The translations under genes were made by a program, and so were the position numbers. The notes beneath the pieces were generated by a model that saw only the letters and a program-made list of their open reading frames with translations, was not told where the DNA came from and made no database searches. A stretch of 64,000 bases of DNA from Haematobia irritans (taxonomy: Eukaryota > Arthropoda > Insecta > Diptera > Muscidae), in NCBI RefSeq assembly GCF_050003625.1, contig NC_134400.1, forward strand, positions 223,054,085 through 223,118,084, given 5' to 3'. This document shows, one piece after another, positions 47,880-60,654 of the stretch (positions are counted from its first letter, which is position 1; each line of letters begins with the position of its first letter).

Positions 47880-48245
47880 TGATAATATTTGATTTTCGCT
47901 TGGGCCACACGAACCACTAAAACGACGAATAAGTGCTGAAATGTGGTCATACATATTGAGATCACTACTGCTCTCAACGCGAGCATTAGTAGCATTCACA
48001 CCAAGCCCAATAGACATCATACACCGTCCCAAGGACTATAGTGTCTATGTTGCGTGATAATCTGTATAACAGTAACTCCCTTTGAAAGGGAGTTCAACAT
48101 CGCCTACGTATGCATATCGAACAGAGAATTCAAATAAGTCATTTATAAAAATAATAAAGGGAAGTAGTCCATGGACCGATCCTTGGGAGATAACACGCGA
48201 TGATGCATTCCACTCAAGTGAACATACTGCTACTGATCCAAACAA
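47880..48245 (-). pseudogene. decayed non-LTR reverse-transcriptase fragment
   Basis: A minus-strand frame gives ISQGSVHGLLPFIIFINDL, a worn version of the G(V/I)PQGSVLGPLLFxIFINDL block. It is followed by RYAYVGDVEL, where F.YADDxxL is expected. A frameshift then leads to SIGLGVNATNARVESSSDLN and a further stretch. The catalytic YADD reads YVGD, so it is dead. Jockey-like by motif order. Confidence 0.6.
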
Positions 48246-50384
48246 ATGCTTGTAAACAAAAGTTTATCGAAAATGTTAAGAACGTGGACTTTTGTTTAAG
48301 GTGTATGTTTCCTTTAATTTTATTTTTAATTTAATTTTTTAAGGTGTATAAATAATCATAATGGTTATTAGCTACTTTGCTAGCAGCCATTTTTTACGTT
48401 ACTAAGCCAGCTGAAAATAACATGGTAAGCTTACATAGGATTTCTTTACATCAGTCAATGAGATTTTCATTCAATTCGCCCTTCAAATACACAATGACAC
48501 AAACCACAATTCGGACTTAATACGGTATCGAAATCAATGAGCTCTATGTAAGAAAATCTCTTTCACTCTCCTCTCACTCTTTCTCTAGTGATGTTATCTA
48601 AGCAAGTTTGCATTCATACAACAGCACAGCAAACGTTATGTTTGTTGCTTGTCAATTGGGTGAAATGAGAGTAGATTAGAATCATTGGCACACACTCTTG
48701 CTTACAAAAATTTCCTACTTTGATGGATTCAATTTATTTTTAGCATAATTTCTTGAATAATTTTCTATTTTAAAATTGTAGTCGTAGATTAATTTCTCTA
48801 TTCGTAACCCAAACTTGGAGGCATGGAATTCAGTGACAAGATTTGTCATAGCGAATAAGTTTTTATTTATTTCAATCTTAAAAACTATAATAAACATTAA
48901 TGCCTATATCCAAAACAAATTGTAGACAGATTTTCTTGTAAAATTAGATTTAAAGTATACATTAACTGTTTTGAATCCGGCAGTATGGTACTAGCTACCA
49001 AGGGTATCAGCTTTAATTGAAATATGACAGGCCGTAGCAAGAAAAAAGTGATATAATTTGGTATATCATGGATTGAGTTTTGTGGCTGCAATGATTATCA
49101 TTATAAACGTTCAAACCACTTATTCGAAATTTGGGAAATTCTGCTTTTTACACAAGACATATACTATCCAATTTAAAAAACTTTGGAGTAGCCGAATATC
49201 AATTTCAGTTTTTTGATTTACAAATATTTTCGACGAAGGTAGCGGGTCGACAAAAATTCAGTACTTAAATTTGGTAGCCACTAACTTTTGAAAACTTTTT
49301 AAAAATGCTTAAAAAACTTTAATTCTCAGGTTTAACTGAAATTTTAAGACAAAAATTAAATTATGGGTACTTGACATTTGAAATACTTCAAATTGATTTG
49401 GTTGGTTGAACAATATTTTAATATTTGGTATCATAGATAACTAACATTTAAATGAACATTCGGTGTCAAACGAAGTTTGATAGTTCTCAAAATCAACGTG
49501 ACATATTTAACGTATATTGAATACAGCAGATCGTATTGATGCAAATCTATGCATAAGGGTCCAAATCAGACCCAGTTCCATACTTACATGCTTTTTATAT
49601 TTAGACTACCCCATATGTATGTATGTGTATATGTATGTAGCTGGTTAAAATTTAAAATATGAATACTTCATAAATTATTCAAACACTTCTTAAATAATCG
49701 AAACAATAGTAAAAAACACGAAAGCTGCCGCCATATATTATTTTATACTTGTGCTTTTGAATTAAAATCCAAAATGTGCACATGACACTTTCAGAGAGAT
49801 TTACGAATAAACTTTGTTGTGGAAAACGTAAATATTAGGGTCGATGGTATTCTCCGAATAGTCTTGCAAATGTTCAAAATTACAAAATATTACAAGGATT
49901 GAGACAAACTTCAAATGATCGTACTTGCTGAAGATATCTTTGACTTCAACTTGTGGATTAAGGGTTAACTACTAATAACAAATCTCAATTTTATAAATTA
50001 ATCCTTCGTTCAATGATTTAATTTTCGCAAAAATAAACATTTTTTGGAATGTTACAACTATTGAATGATAACATGAAACCAAAAACCGATTTTCGTTCAA
50101 TTCGAAATAACGGTAAAATATATACAAGAACAATGGCACATACACACTAATAGTGATTTCGATTGATAAACGAATATGGTGCATATTTTAACATTTCCCC
50201 CCATAAAACCAAATTGTTTGTTCGCAATACCAGATGTATAATCCATTTTGCACTGTAGCTAGTATCCAGTGTACACTGAAAATGCTGCGTTTTTCAAATG
50301 CAATAACTTTTCAGTTTGAGGGTTAATATAATTTTCAACATAAATTCAACTTGAATTGAAATAGCTCATCAATACCTCTTCAAA
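48246..50384. other. no gene recognised
   Basis: Two kilobases of AT-rich sequence. Open frames are short and lack motifs. Confidence 0.35.
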
Positions 50385-51640
50385 TTTTTTTTTTTTTTTT
50401 TAATATTATTTATTCATGATAATTCAATACAATGTTAACAATTTATTGCCCCAGCGCCTTATAGGCTTATAGAGGCTAATCTGACAACTAACTAAAACTC
50501 AACTATTATTTATTAATTATCTGAATATTCAAATTCACAAAAATTCTTCTAGATTTTCTCTAATATACTTTTTCAATTTATCTTTAAAAGTAGATATTCC
50601 TGAAATATTCTTCAGACTGTGAGGTAAAGTATTGTAGTGACTCGGTCCAGCATATCGAATTCTTTGCTTCGTTACTTCCAACCGACATCTTACTGTTTTT
50701 ATATCATTTGACTGCGTTGTATTTCGTCCACTACTCATAATTGTTCTTTGAAAAATGTTCGTTCTTCCACCGACTCCATTCATTACTTTGAACATGTAGA
50801 GCAATAATCCTTGCTTATATAATCCATATACCGGAATTACATTTTTAGCTTTATACTTGTACAAATCATATGAAGAGTATCTCAAAGGCAAGTTATATAC
50901 AAGCTTCAAGGCCTTATTTTGAGAACGTTGTAGTGCTTTTAACGCATTCGTATTTTTGCAGGCATAAATTATTGGCAGATAAGAAAGATGAGAATTTATT
51001 AGCGCCATGTAAATCATACTTTTTACTTCTATATTTAGCTTGTGTTTGAATTTATATAAAACCCCAGTAGCTGATGTTACTTTGGATCGTACAGATTCTA
51101 TATGCATATCCCACGACATATTATGATTTAAAGTGATTCCCAAGTACTTTACATGTTGGGACTCATGAATTGGTACACCATCGACTAGAATGCACATTTC
51201 ATCATGATTACTTCTTGCATGAGGTTTGAATCGTATAAATTTTGTTTTGCTAGAGTTCAACACTAATTTATTGACTCTACCAAACTCGGATAATAAGGCC
51301 GCATCGTATTCAATTTGTGTTTTAAGTACAGTGCCGTGATTGTAGTAATAAAATAAGCAAACGTCATCTGCAAATAAATATAATTTTCCATTGAAGCCTA
51401 TTCTTTTCATGTCATCTATATATAGTTTAAATAACAAAGGTCCTAAGACGCTTCCTTGAGGTACACCGTAACGTATTTCCCGAAGATCGCTTTTAGAGTT
51501 GTTAATTTGCACATATTGATATCTTCCTTGTAAGTAGTCAGAGAACAGTATTGTTTCCGAATTACTTCCAATTTGCCAAAATGTTGACGAATTCTTTGAA
51601 AAGGTGTTGAAGATAATAAGAGAATACTTTGACAAAACAC
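50385..51640 (-). mobile_element. 5'-truncated non-LTR retrotransposon (CR1/jockey-like)
   Basis: The minus-strand RT gene is followed by a short 3' UTR. A 17-base poly(A), seen as T at 50385-50401 on the plus strand, marks the 3' end. The 5' part of the RT and all of ORF1 are missing, as usual for LINE insertions. Confidence 0.85.
50535..51635 (-). pseudogene. reverse transcriptase, C-terminal two-thirds
   Basis: An open frame of about 366 codons. From the N-terminus: LFSDYLQGRYQYV; YGVPQGSVLGPLLF (palm); LYLFADDVCLFYY (catalytic FADD in place of YADD); LNSSKTKFIRF; VKYLGITLNHNMSWDMHI (thumb); then the ALINSHLSYLPIIY and LQRSQNKALKLVYNLP region typical of CR1/jockey-type elements. The first 25-30 residues are not RT-like and mark the truncation. 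An alternative frame over 51443-51745 may include the junction. The frame is remarkably intact for a truncated copy, suggesting a recent insertion. Confidence 0.85.
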
Positions 51641-51776
51641 TACCCTAATATGCAACGAAAAAACCATGTGGTTTTCAATACTTCTTTGTGCAACGAAGTT
51701 CGTGGTCAATGGGAAGAAATAGAAAAATTGGAAAAGTTTAGACAAATAACTGAATTTACCCCAAATACTTTATAAT

Positions 51777-52105
51777 AATAGGTAAGTGAAAATAAAAAAT
51801 GAAATAAAGCTTTAAAGAAGTCACTAAATGTATATCTCTTCGCCGAAAACTAAAATTATGGATTCTACTTTCTTAAAAACATTAAAAAGCTGACTGATGA
51901 AAAAATGTTGGACTATTAACTGGAACTGCTTCAAATAGTTTAAAATAATTGGTAAATCAATATAAAAAATTAAATCAACACTTTAGAGAAGTCACTAAAC
52001 ATAAATCTCTTTGCAGTAAACTAAAATCTTTGGAGGGTTACATTCTTGCAACCATTAAGAAGCTGACTGCTGAAAAATAAGTGGCTTATCGACAAGTAAA
52101 AGTTC
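51777..52105 (+). repeat. two diverged tandem units of about 171 bp
   Basis: GAAGTCACTAAA with surrounding ATCTCTT.GC and AAGCTGACTG blocks occurs at 51817 and again at 51988. The units are clearly homologous but diverged. Confidence 0.75.
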
Positions 52106-52109
52106 CCAG

Positions 52110-53003
52110 AAACATTCAAAGTGCAACCAATTAAAATTACTAAAAACTTGATATTATTCCATATCAAAAACTTCTGGATGAAAATGTGCATCACCAGTTC
52201 GTCAGTTTAATTTACATCCTAATATCAGTTTAAAATGGATATTTTGTGAATTCCTTCTACTGGAAATCTATTCTAACACGCGGCCCAGCACGTTCCTAAT
52301 TTCAAATTGCCCGCATATTAATTAATTTTAATGCAGTTTTCTAACACCAACAGGAATGAAATCGAATTATCTATGCAAAAGTGTTTACAAATAATGTTTA
52401 ATACCTCATACACATTAGGGTCCAAATCTACTAAAAGTGGCTTTTGAATCCCTTATTCATAAGACAAATGACAGTTGAAATCTAGTTAAACTAGATTTTG
52501 GAAGGGTAATGTGAATGAGGTATACGATATTTAAAATTTTGTCGTTTGTTCTTATTTGTTGATATGTTTAATAAGATATTTATTTTTCTGATAGTATTGT
52601 AATGTAAAAATGAATAAATTATTAAAAAAAAATCACAGAATTTTGGCTTGAGACTTTCAATTAGAAGTGGGGATATCATTTATACAAATATTTATTGAAA
52701 AGTATTTGCAACAACGTTAATTTTTAATTTGACTCGCATGGAAAATTGTTTGAGAAATTATTGAGTAGCGATGCATTTCAATTTGAGGATAACACTTGAG
52801 AAATTATTGATAATGTGTTGAATTTACGCGATTTTCTCAACAATTTCTCAACTTGAATATTACCCTAATCCTTTGAAAAAATGTTGAAATTTAGCATTTT
52901 TCAAACGTTTGTGTTTATTGGGATTGGAAACAACACTTTTTTCTCGAACGAAATCATCATAAAAGTTAACATTGTACGTCTAAACGCTACTTTTTCACCT
53001 TTA
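52110..53003. other. no gene; paralogue of 43690-44860 at 52555-52925
   Basis: Corresponds block by block with the 43.7-44.9 kb region but lacks the hAT insertion. Confidence 0.5.
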
Positions 53004-53005
53004 TA

Positions 53006-53978
53006 CACGGATGAAAAAGACTGTTTTTCATATGTTTGGCTATAAACATTATATGTTTGGAACACAAATTTTTAAACACAATATTTTTGAGTGCAAGCAT
53101 ATAATGTTCATAAACTAGCATAACATGTTTGGGACATATATGTTAATATGTTAGAACATATTATGTTTGGGACATAAAATGTTTGTAAATATAATATGCT
53201 TGGATGCAAACATATATTAATTTAGAAATAACCTATAAACATATATGTGTTTAGTAGCTTGGAGCGCTATTTAACAGGGAGCGATATTGAAATAAGTTGG
53301 TGGTTGTTGCTTGTTATTACAAAATTAAAATTTTATTTTTCCTTGGGCAATTGATCAGCTACTTCTTTGATCCTTACAAACTGTGTGGTCCGCTGTTCGA
53401 ATCCCCGTCCGGCAAAAGGTAAAATTAAAATAAAAAAATCATACAATTGAATAATTTCTTCTACAATGTTTGTATTACAGAAAAAGGTGCTAAGAACTAA
53501 AAAATCTCGTGAAGTGAGAAAGATGTGGGGGAATATACAATTGGGCAGAAACAAAATGTTGAGCATTCAGGTCGAAAACCTTTGTTGTTAGCACCTATAT
53601 TACCTGTTTATTTTCATAATTCATTATGATTGTAAATATATAAATAAATAAATAAAATTTTGAGCACAATATTGTTTGGGAGAATTTTTTTAAGCATATA
53701 ATATTTTTGGGTGCAAATGCTTCCAAACATATTATCTGTTCACATAATAACATATTGTTTTTTGGAAGACAACATTATTGAATTTGGATGCAAAAATACA
53801 AAATGTTTGGAACTTAGACTACCCAAACATATATTGTTTAGACCAATATGCTTTCAAACATATTATATATTGGAAGAGATCAAACATATAAATGTTTGGG
53901 CAATACCCAAAAATATATATGCTTGAAGCAAAATATGTTTGGGAGTATATGTTACAGAAGCGATTTTTTGTGAGCGTG
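53006..53978 (-). mobile_element. E-family element, 973 bp, TA-flanked
   Basis: The plus strand starts CACGGATGAAAAAGACTG after TA (53004-53005) and ends GCGATTTTTTGTGAGCGTG before TA (53979-53980). It carries arrays of CATATGTTTGG-type boxes at both ends and a tRNA-like module in the middle. It matches the E part of 28311-29135 in opposite orientation. Confidence 0.82.
53341..53413 (+). other. tRNA-like module inside E element
   Basis: A GATC...GATC D-stem-like pair around CAGCTACTTCTTT and a B-box CTGTTCGAATCCCCG. The acceptor arms do not pair. Homologous to 28800-28861 (minus) and more distantly to 365-431. Confidence 0.5.
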
Positions 53979-53980
53979 TA

Positions 53981-54693
53981 TTATTCTATCACCCTGTTAA
54001 ACGAATTCGAATTCAAGTTCATTGTCGGTAATAATGAATAAAACCAAACCAAAGCACAGGCACACTTGTGATTATTCGTCGAAATGATTTTTACAACATA
54101 GTTGAAATGACATCTCCTCAAATGAATATGTCAACCTACATAACAGTTTTCATTAAGACGGCTCACGAATTTCATTGCAAACTTTAAGTTTTTTTTATTC
54201 TCATTGCAAGAATATGTGTGAACAATGTCCTGAGATAATTATCTTGTGTGAATTTAAGTCCATGATGGTGTTGACGAGCCTTGGGTCCAACGCATAACTA
54301 AAGTTTAGATCGAAGAGTGGGGATCTGCAGATTCGATATGACCAATTTGAAAGATGACAATTAACCAGGAAAGATCGTAGCACATAGACCACATATGTAC
54401 TTATGTATATATTTGGTTCATCCGTGTCAAACTATGTTTGGCATTTCCGAAGATTGAGAATAAACAAAGAAAATAAGAGCACGCCCTCGTTCTCTTTCGT
54501 TTTCCTTTTTACAATTTTTCACCAGACGATTTGTGCATAAAAAGTTCTTGTTTGCACAAAAAATTGTGACCAAAACCCTTAAAATACGTAATTTAATTTT
54601 GAGCAGCTGAGCTCTTTATGAACAACATAAAAGCAAATGCCGGAAAATAATGTTTGGAACTGACTCTTTACGAAAAATTCCAAACGAAATGTG
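53981..54693. repeat. unassigned DNA with left member of a direct repeat (54415-54635)
   Basis: 54415-54635 recurs at 56025-56285 in the same orientation. Shared words are CCGAAGATT.AGAATAAAC, TTCTCTTTCGTT, AAAAATTGTGACCAAAACC and GAGCAGCTGAGCTCTTTATG. The rest was not recognised. Confidence 0.6.
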
Positions 54694-54695
54694 TA

Positions 54696-56000
54696 AAGGG
54701 TGATACGGTCAAAATTTGGTCAATATAAACTTGACGTATTTTTTTCAATTTTGCATTTAAAAAACCTGAACACCCCTCATTTTGAAGGTGTGTGTGTGTG
54801 TGTGTAGAATGTTGCTCCTATTTTGATTTTGGAATTCACTCTTCAGTTGTCAAAATGCCGTCCAAGCAAGAAGAGCAGCGTATCAAAATTTTGCTCGCGC
54901 ATAGCGAAAATCCGAGCTACTCGCACGCAAAGCTGGCAAAATCGCTAAAAGTTGTCAAATCAACCTTTACAAATGTAATTAAAGTGTTTGGGGAACGTTT
55001 GTCGACAGCCAGGAAGTCTGGATCGGGGGGAAATCGAAAACCGGAAGCCGCTGAGACGACAAAGAGAGTTGCCGGTAGTTTCAAGCGAAACCCTAACCTC
55101 TCTCTCCGAGGTGCCGCAAATAAGCTGGGTGTATCGTCTACAACCGTGCATCGAGCCAAAAAAACGAGCCGGGCTATCGACTTACAAGAAGGTAGTGACT
55201 CCAAATCGCGATGATAAACAAAATACGACGGCCAAAGCGCGATCCCGGAGGCTGTACACGACGATGCTGACGAAGTTTGACTGCGTGGTAATGGACGACG
55301 AAACCTACGTCAAAGCCGACTACAAGCAGCTTCCGGGACAGGAGTTTTATACGGCAAAAGGAACGGGGAAAGGTAGCAGATATTTTCAAGCACATAAAAC
55401 TGTCAAAGTTCGCAAAGAAATATCTGGTTTGGCAAGCCATCTGTACCTGTGGCTTGAAAAGCAGCATTTTCATAGCTTCCGGGACTGTCAACCAAGAAAT
55501 TTACGTGAAAGAGTGTTTGAATAAACGTCTGCTGCCTTTCCTGAAGAAACACGATTGTTCCGTACTGTTTTGGCCGGATTTGGCATCTTGCCATTACGGT
55601 AAAAAGGCCATGGAGTGGTACGCCGCCAACAACGTGCAGGTGGTTCCCAAGGACAAGAACCCTCCCAACACGCCAGAGCTCCGCCCAATTGAGAAATACT
55701 GGGCTATTGTCAAGCGGAACCTAAAGAAGACCAAAAAAACTGCTAAGGACGAGCAGCAGTTCAAGGCAAACTGGCTTTCTGCGGCGAAGAAGGTGGACAA
55801 GGTGGCTGTACAAAATCTGATTGGTGTCAAGCGTGAGGCCCGGCAATTCGGATTTGGAAAAGCGAAAGCCTAACTGAATATTTTTCCTGAATTTTATACT
55901 AATTGAACTTGAAAAAGAAATTTAATTAGATTTTTTAAATAAACGATTTCACCGATTTTCACGCGTTTTCCCTTGACCAAATTTTGACCGTATCACCCAT
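54696..56000 (+). mobile_element. DD37E Tc1/mariner element, copy 3
   Basis: AAGGGTGATACGGTCAAAAT at the left and ATTTTGACCGTATCACCCAT at the right, with TA at 54694-54695 and 56001-56002. 1305 bases, plus-strand gene. Confidence 0.94.
54855..55873 (+). pseudogene. DD37E transposase pseudogene, copy 3
   Basis: Starts with ATG at 54855 (MPSKQEEQRIKILLAH). One extra A in the A-run at 55158-55164 shifts the frame inside the second HTH. A second +1 near 55360-55366 shifts it again after GQEFYTAK. The last frame runs to the stop at 55871 and includes VLFWPDLASCHY and LRPIEKYW, 37 residues apart. One codon is missing near 55820. All catalytic blocks survive as sequence (MDDETY, WPD, PIE), but no single frame joins them. 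Confidence 0.92.
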
Positions 56001-56002
56001 TA

Positions 56003-57441
56003 TGGAATAGACAATAGAATATATATAGATGATCCATCTGTGTCAAACGATGTTTGACAGTTCCGAAGATTAAGAATAAACGAAGAAAATAAGAGCACAC
56101 TTACATTCTCTTTCGTTCTCCTTTTTGTAGTTTGCCAATTTTACACAAAATTAGAACGTTTATGATGCACCAGAGGATTTGTAAATAAATATATTAAAAG
56201 TTCATATTTGAACCAAAAATTGTGACCAAAACCGCGAAAGTAGGAAATTTAATTTTGAGCAGCTGAGCTCTTTATGAACAACACAACACAGCAGACTATC
56301 TCTTCCCGATCTCTTAGATTTAGATTGGCCAATAACACCAAGAAAAAACAGTTTCCCTTTAATCTTAGCATTAACATAATCCAATCTAATGTGTGGCATA
56401 TCGCAAAATCAAAATATATTGTAATTCCTTAACTGGAAATGATACGATGTGTTCATCCCGGTTTAATATGCGGAAAATTCATCTAAAATAATATGAACAA
56501 AATACACACAATAAAGTCACGTGAATAACTAGCTAACTGTCTCCTAAAATTCCAACTCATCAGGTACCCTAATAAAAACCAAGTGTCCTACATACAATAA
56601 TGGTTAGAGAACATTTTCGTTAGGCTTTTTTATTTTTGTCATTGGTGATTTTCATATTCAATGTTAAGAACACTTGCTGAATATTTCTGTGTTGGTGAAC
56701 GAGTGATGTGGATATTGCAATGAGTTCCTTAGATGTAGACAAATAAAAACAAGATTATCATTTCGTAGATTCCAATTGGCAAACACATTTTTTTTTTGTT
56801 TTTTGAAATGAAAAAGCAAATCTATGAAAATGAAGACATAAGACAGTGCAATAATAACAACAACAACAATTTCATGTCAAAACATACAAATATGGAAGGG
56901 AAGCGTTATGTGAATATTTGCTCAAATCATAGATGAAATTGCTTATGCGAATGAGATGTCTTCGTGCCTCGTCTATTCAATATGGGTATGGGGAAACCAC
57001 AATCTGTATATTCATTCCTCCAGATTCAACGCCAACATTGGAACTTGTATTCGCCTCAATAAGGTTATCATACGAAAGCATCTTTGCTTGTCGTTTGCCT
57101 TCCAAATCTCCCATCTCTCGATATCAGATGGGGATTTTATTAAAATACTTTGGGAATATGTGTCCTCTAAAAAGGGAACAAGTGAAATAAATGGGGTGTA
57201 CTGAAATTACATAAACGGATAGTTGGAGTATATTAAAGTCCTATGTATCTAGAGAGCATTTATATAAGCCAAGAAAAAATATAACTAAAATCTTAATTAA
57301 ATAAAAACAAAAACATATTAAGTTAATTTATTCGATTCATTTTGCAATCGAAACAAAAGTCTCATAAAATAAATTAAACTTTTTATTGAATTATTTCATT
57401 ATCTATTACAATTTTTTAAAACAATAACAAACATTAAAGTA
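56003..57441. other. direct-repeat partner (56025-56285), then no gene recognised
   Basis: Contains the right member of the direct repeat flanking copy 3. Two overlapping frames at 56933-57204 show no motif. Confidence 0.45.
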
Positions 57442-57765
57442 CTATCTACATACGGTATCAGAATGGTTAGCATACAAATGATCATGGATTCAATCCCAGT
57501 TACAACCAAAAATCAAAAAACTTTTTCAGCGGTGCTTGTGACATTTCTAAGAGCCTCAAAGCTTCCCTATGTAGTTTCACCACAATGTGAAACGCCGTTC
57601 GTATTCGGCTATAGAAAGAAGGTCCTTGTGGCTGAACTAAACATGTAATGGGGCAGCACTCATTGGTAAGAGAGAAGTTTACTACGTGTGCTATGGCAAT
57701 GGACTAAATAATCTAAGTGGGCCTGAAAAAACGGACTGCTACTATCTCTAACCCAACCTAATTAT
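57442..57765 (+). mobile_element. diverged SINE copy
   Basis: Head reduced to CAGAATGGTTAGCATAC and a GGATTCAATCCCAGTT B-box. Body with AACTTTTTCAGCGGTG, GTGAAACGCCGTTCG and GGGCAGCACTCATTG, and tail CTAACCCAACCTAA. Confidence 0.8.
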
Positions 57766-59504
57766 GTTTTAATTAACGTTGATCCATTATAAAATTTCAT
57801 TTCAATTAATTCCATGATTGTGACAGAAACCTCTTTTATTCTGCGTTTTTCGCATCAATCCAAATATTATATCGTTATCGAATAATGTTTGACAATTTTT
57901 ATTAACCTTTCGTATAAATTTCAAAAGGATATTTTCATTCTCGGACACCCTAAATCAAGAATAAAGAGTTGCGTGAATGCATATCACACATACTCACAGA
58001 CAACTTCATACATCCATTAAAACTAAGGAAAGACAGATTTCTAGTGGAAATATCCAGTTCTTGTTGGATTCAACAATAAACACTATCAATTGGACTTCAT
58101 TAAATTGTATGCAGGATGCCTGCCAAACGAATTGTTTAAATAATTCGCATGATGAGTGAAATCAAAAGCAGTGAGCTCTGCCAACGGAGCTTCATGTATT
58201 GATTGAAATTGATTGAAATTTTCGAATATGAAATAAATTGAAGTAGATATTTTTTCACTATCTTATCCAGATGCAAAATTGGTAAAGTTTTATTTAATTT
58301 TGTATTTTAAACTCAATTTATCGATTTTCGTCAACATCAAACGTCGATTAGTCGCTTTTCAAAAATATCAAAAGTCAACTAGTCGTATTTGAAGATAACA
58401 AAAAGTCGATTTCGAGTTTTTTGCAAATAGAATACGAATCCACACAATTCTAGCTATACATGTTTCATCACCAACTGTTGCGAATTTTTGTAGCCTTTAT
58501 TACAGAGATAATCCATACGTTAATGAGTTGCATAGTTCTTAAAGTTAAATTGTAGAAATATTTAAGCTTCTTCTTTAAAATTATTCCTGCAGCTAGTACC
58601 CACAGCAAGGGAATTCCTTATTTAATTTTATTGCGCTTTTGGCTGAGTTATGCTTTACTCCTTCCCATTCAACTGCTACGAGGTATGCTACCTTCGTCCA
58701 TACATTATGGACTGAATGAATTTACATATTCTATGGTCTTCTATTTGTTGAGTTTTACTGCTCTTAGAAATCACCTTAGAAATGGGAAAAGACATGTGCT
58801 TCACTTTATCATCTGACCGGTGGAGGGAATGTTGATATTTGCGTTTGGTTTAAACAAAAATATTTGCTACGAAATTCTTTCGGATATGATTATACACACG
58901 TGCGATTACATTTCAATTGTTAGTGTTAGAAATTGTGGTTTTGCATACAATGTCGGGCAAAATTGTATGCGAAATCAACAATTAATGGAATTTCAGAGTA
59001 TAAATAAAATTTTTTACTTATAAAGGGAATTGGCCAACCTGATAGGAAGGTTCTCTCAATCATGTATGTCATTTTCTCTATTTGACATTCAAAAGTATCT
59101 TGCTTTGTTAATCTTAAATAACAGGGAAATTTTTTGATATCAAAAAATCAGGTATAGGTTTTTACGCTCCCAAGAAAATTTCGGCCATTTCAAAGATATA
59201 TATGCCAGAAAGTCAGCTAAGATATTTTCATTGTAAGAACCCCTTTGTACGCTGAGAAATATCAAATTATAACTTTCCTGTCTCAAGATTAACAATGGAA
59301 AGAATGAAGCCATTTTAACTACATTCTACTGCACCGGAAACATCACCTTTATATTGAATAAGAATCACAATAGTCGAATGCCAATATGAAGTTAAAAATT
59401 CTATGTTTTCTCAGGGTACAATAAATTTGCTGTACGTGAATCTGAGTCTACTAGAAAATTTAATCCTAGGCATTGCATTACACACTACTCAATTCCGAGT
59501 CACC
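57766..59504. other. no gene recognised
   Basis: AT-rich. Frames at 58631-59023 lack motifs. Confidence 0.35.
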
Positions 59505-59517
59505 AAGTCAATACTTA

Positions 59518-59839
59518 GGTTAGGTATAGTGGCAGCCCAATATTTTCAGGCTCACTTAAACTATTCAGCCCATTGTGATTCCACAGAGGCGAACTTCTCT
59601 CTCTCTTGTCACTGAGTGCTGCCCGGTTCTATGTTAAGCTCAATGACAAGGGATCTACTTTTTTTAGCCGAGTCCGAACGGCGTTCCACATAGCGGTGAA
59701 ACCACTTGGAGAAGCTTTGAAACTCTCAGAAATGTCACCACCGCTGAAAAACTTTTTGGTGTTTGGTCGAAACTGGGTTTGAACCCAAGACCTTATTTAT
59801 GTAGGCGGGCATGCTAACCATTGCACCACTGTGGCTCCC
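59518..59839 (-). mobile_element. SINE copy with 13-bp target duplication
   Basis: Reverse-oriented SINE from the GGTTAGGTATAGTGGCAGCC tail to the GCACCACTGTGGCTCCC head. AAGTCAATACTTA is present at 59505-59517 and 59840-59852. Confidence 0.93.
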
Positions 59840-59852
59840 AAGTCAATACTTA

Positions 59853-60654
59853 TAAAGCTAGATTTCCATACGTCTGCCCATCTAACATATTTCTTAATCG
59901 CATTCAATTTTTTTAAAACTTTATGAAATTGAGTGCATAGGAGTTGGCAAAGTAAGAATTATGGATTTTTAAAACAAATCATATCATGTTTAGAATAGAA
60001 CCCGAATAAGCGAAAACTTATTTTCTGAATTCGAATGCCTGGCGGCAATAGTCCTTCCATGACTAACGTCCTTTCGAAAATGGCAAAGGATTAAATCCCA
60101 AAACATCGATCTCTTATTGGCTAACCACCGATTGAACTTGCGACAGAAGACATTTCTAAAGATCGCGGGTGTTATTGGATTTGCTTTCAAGGAATCTTAT
60201 GCATGCCAAATATCTTGGCGTTTACTCATCCCGGACACTATTCAAGGGCAATCCGAAGGATATACTACGTCAGGCGAAGGAACATGAATCTACCAGTACA
60301 CACTTGAGACCAAAGAACAGGCAGCACTCCGTGAACATGCTGCGAAGAATCCGAAGACTGTTACATAGGCTGCCCTATCTTTTTCGGAAGGCGTGATCCA
60401 AATCCATTATCCCAAAGTGATGAGGTATTGTAATAAACTGTTCAATCGAAATCAACTCAACCGAAACTCAATCCGCGAATCGACCCAATTTTTGGCTTCC
60501 TCGTAACAACGAAAATGCTGATCAGCCGGTCAGCTTCATCGATCGGAACAAGTGGTAATCAAAAGCAGCAATGTCTGGGCTATACGGCGCATGGGGTATA
60601 ACCTCACATTTGAAGGTTGCAAAATAAGTTTTTTTTGGGGTATTGCAACATGTG
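59853..60654. other. GC-richer stretch (60030-60420), possibly decayed coding DNA
   Basis: 60169-60396 stays open on the plus strand (contains GNPKDILRQAKEHES) and 59990-60190 on the minus. Base composition suggests old coding sequence, but no family was recognised. Confidence 0.3.

Noticed and set aside
56933..57204. Two overlapping frames of 80-85 codons
   Set aside because: No motif, no splice context, and both frames are open only because of local composition.
60169..60396. RT or transposase remnant
   Set aside because: Composition looks coding-like, but I could not match any catalytic block on either strand.
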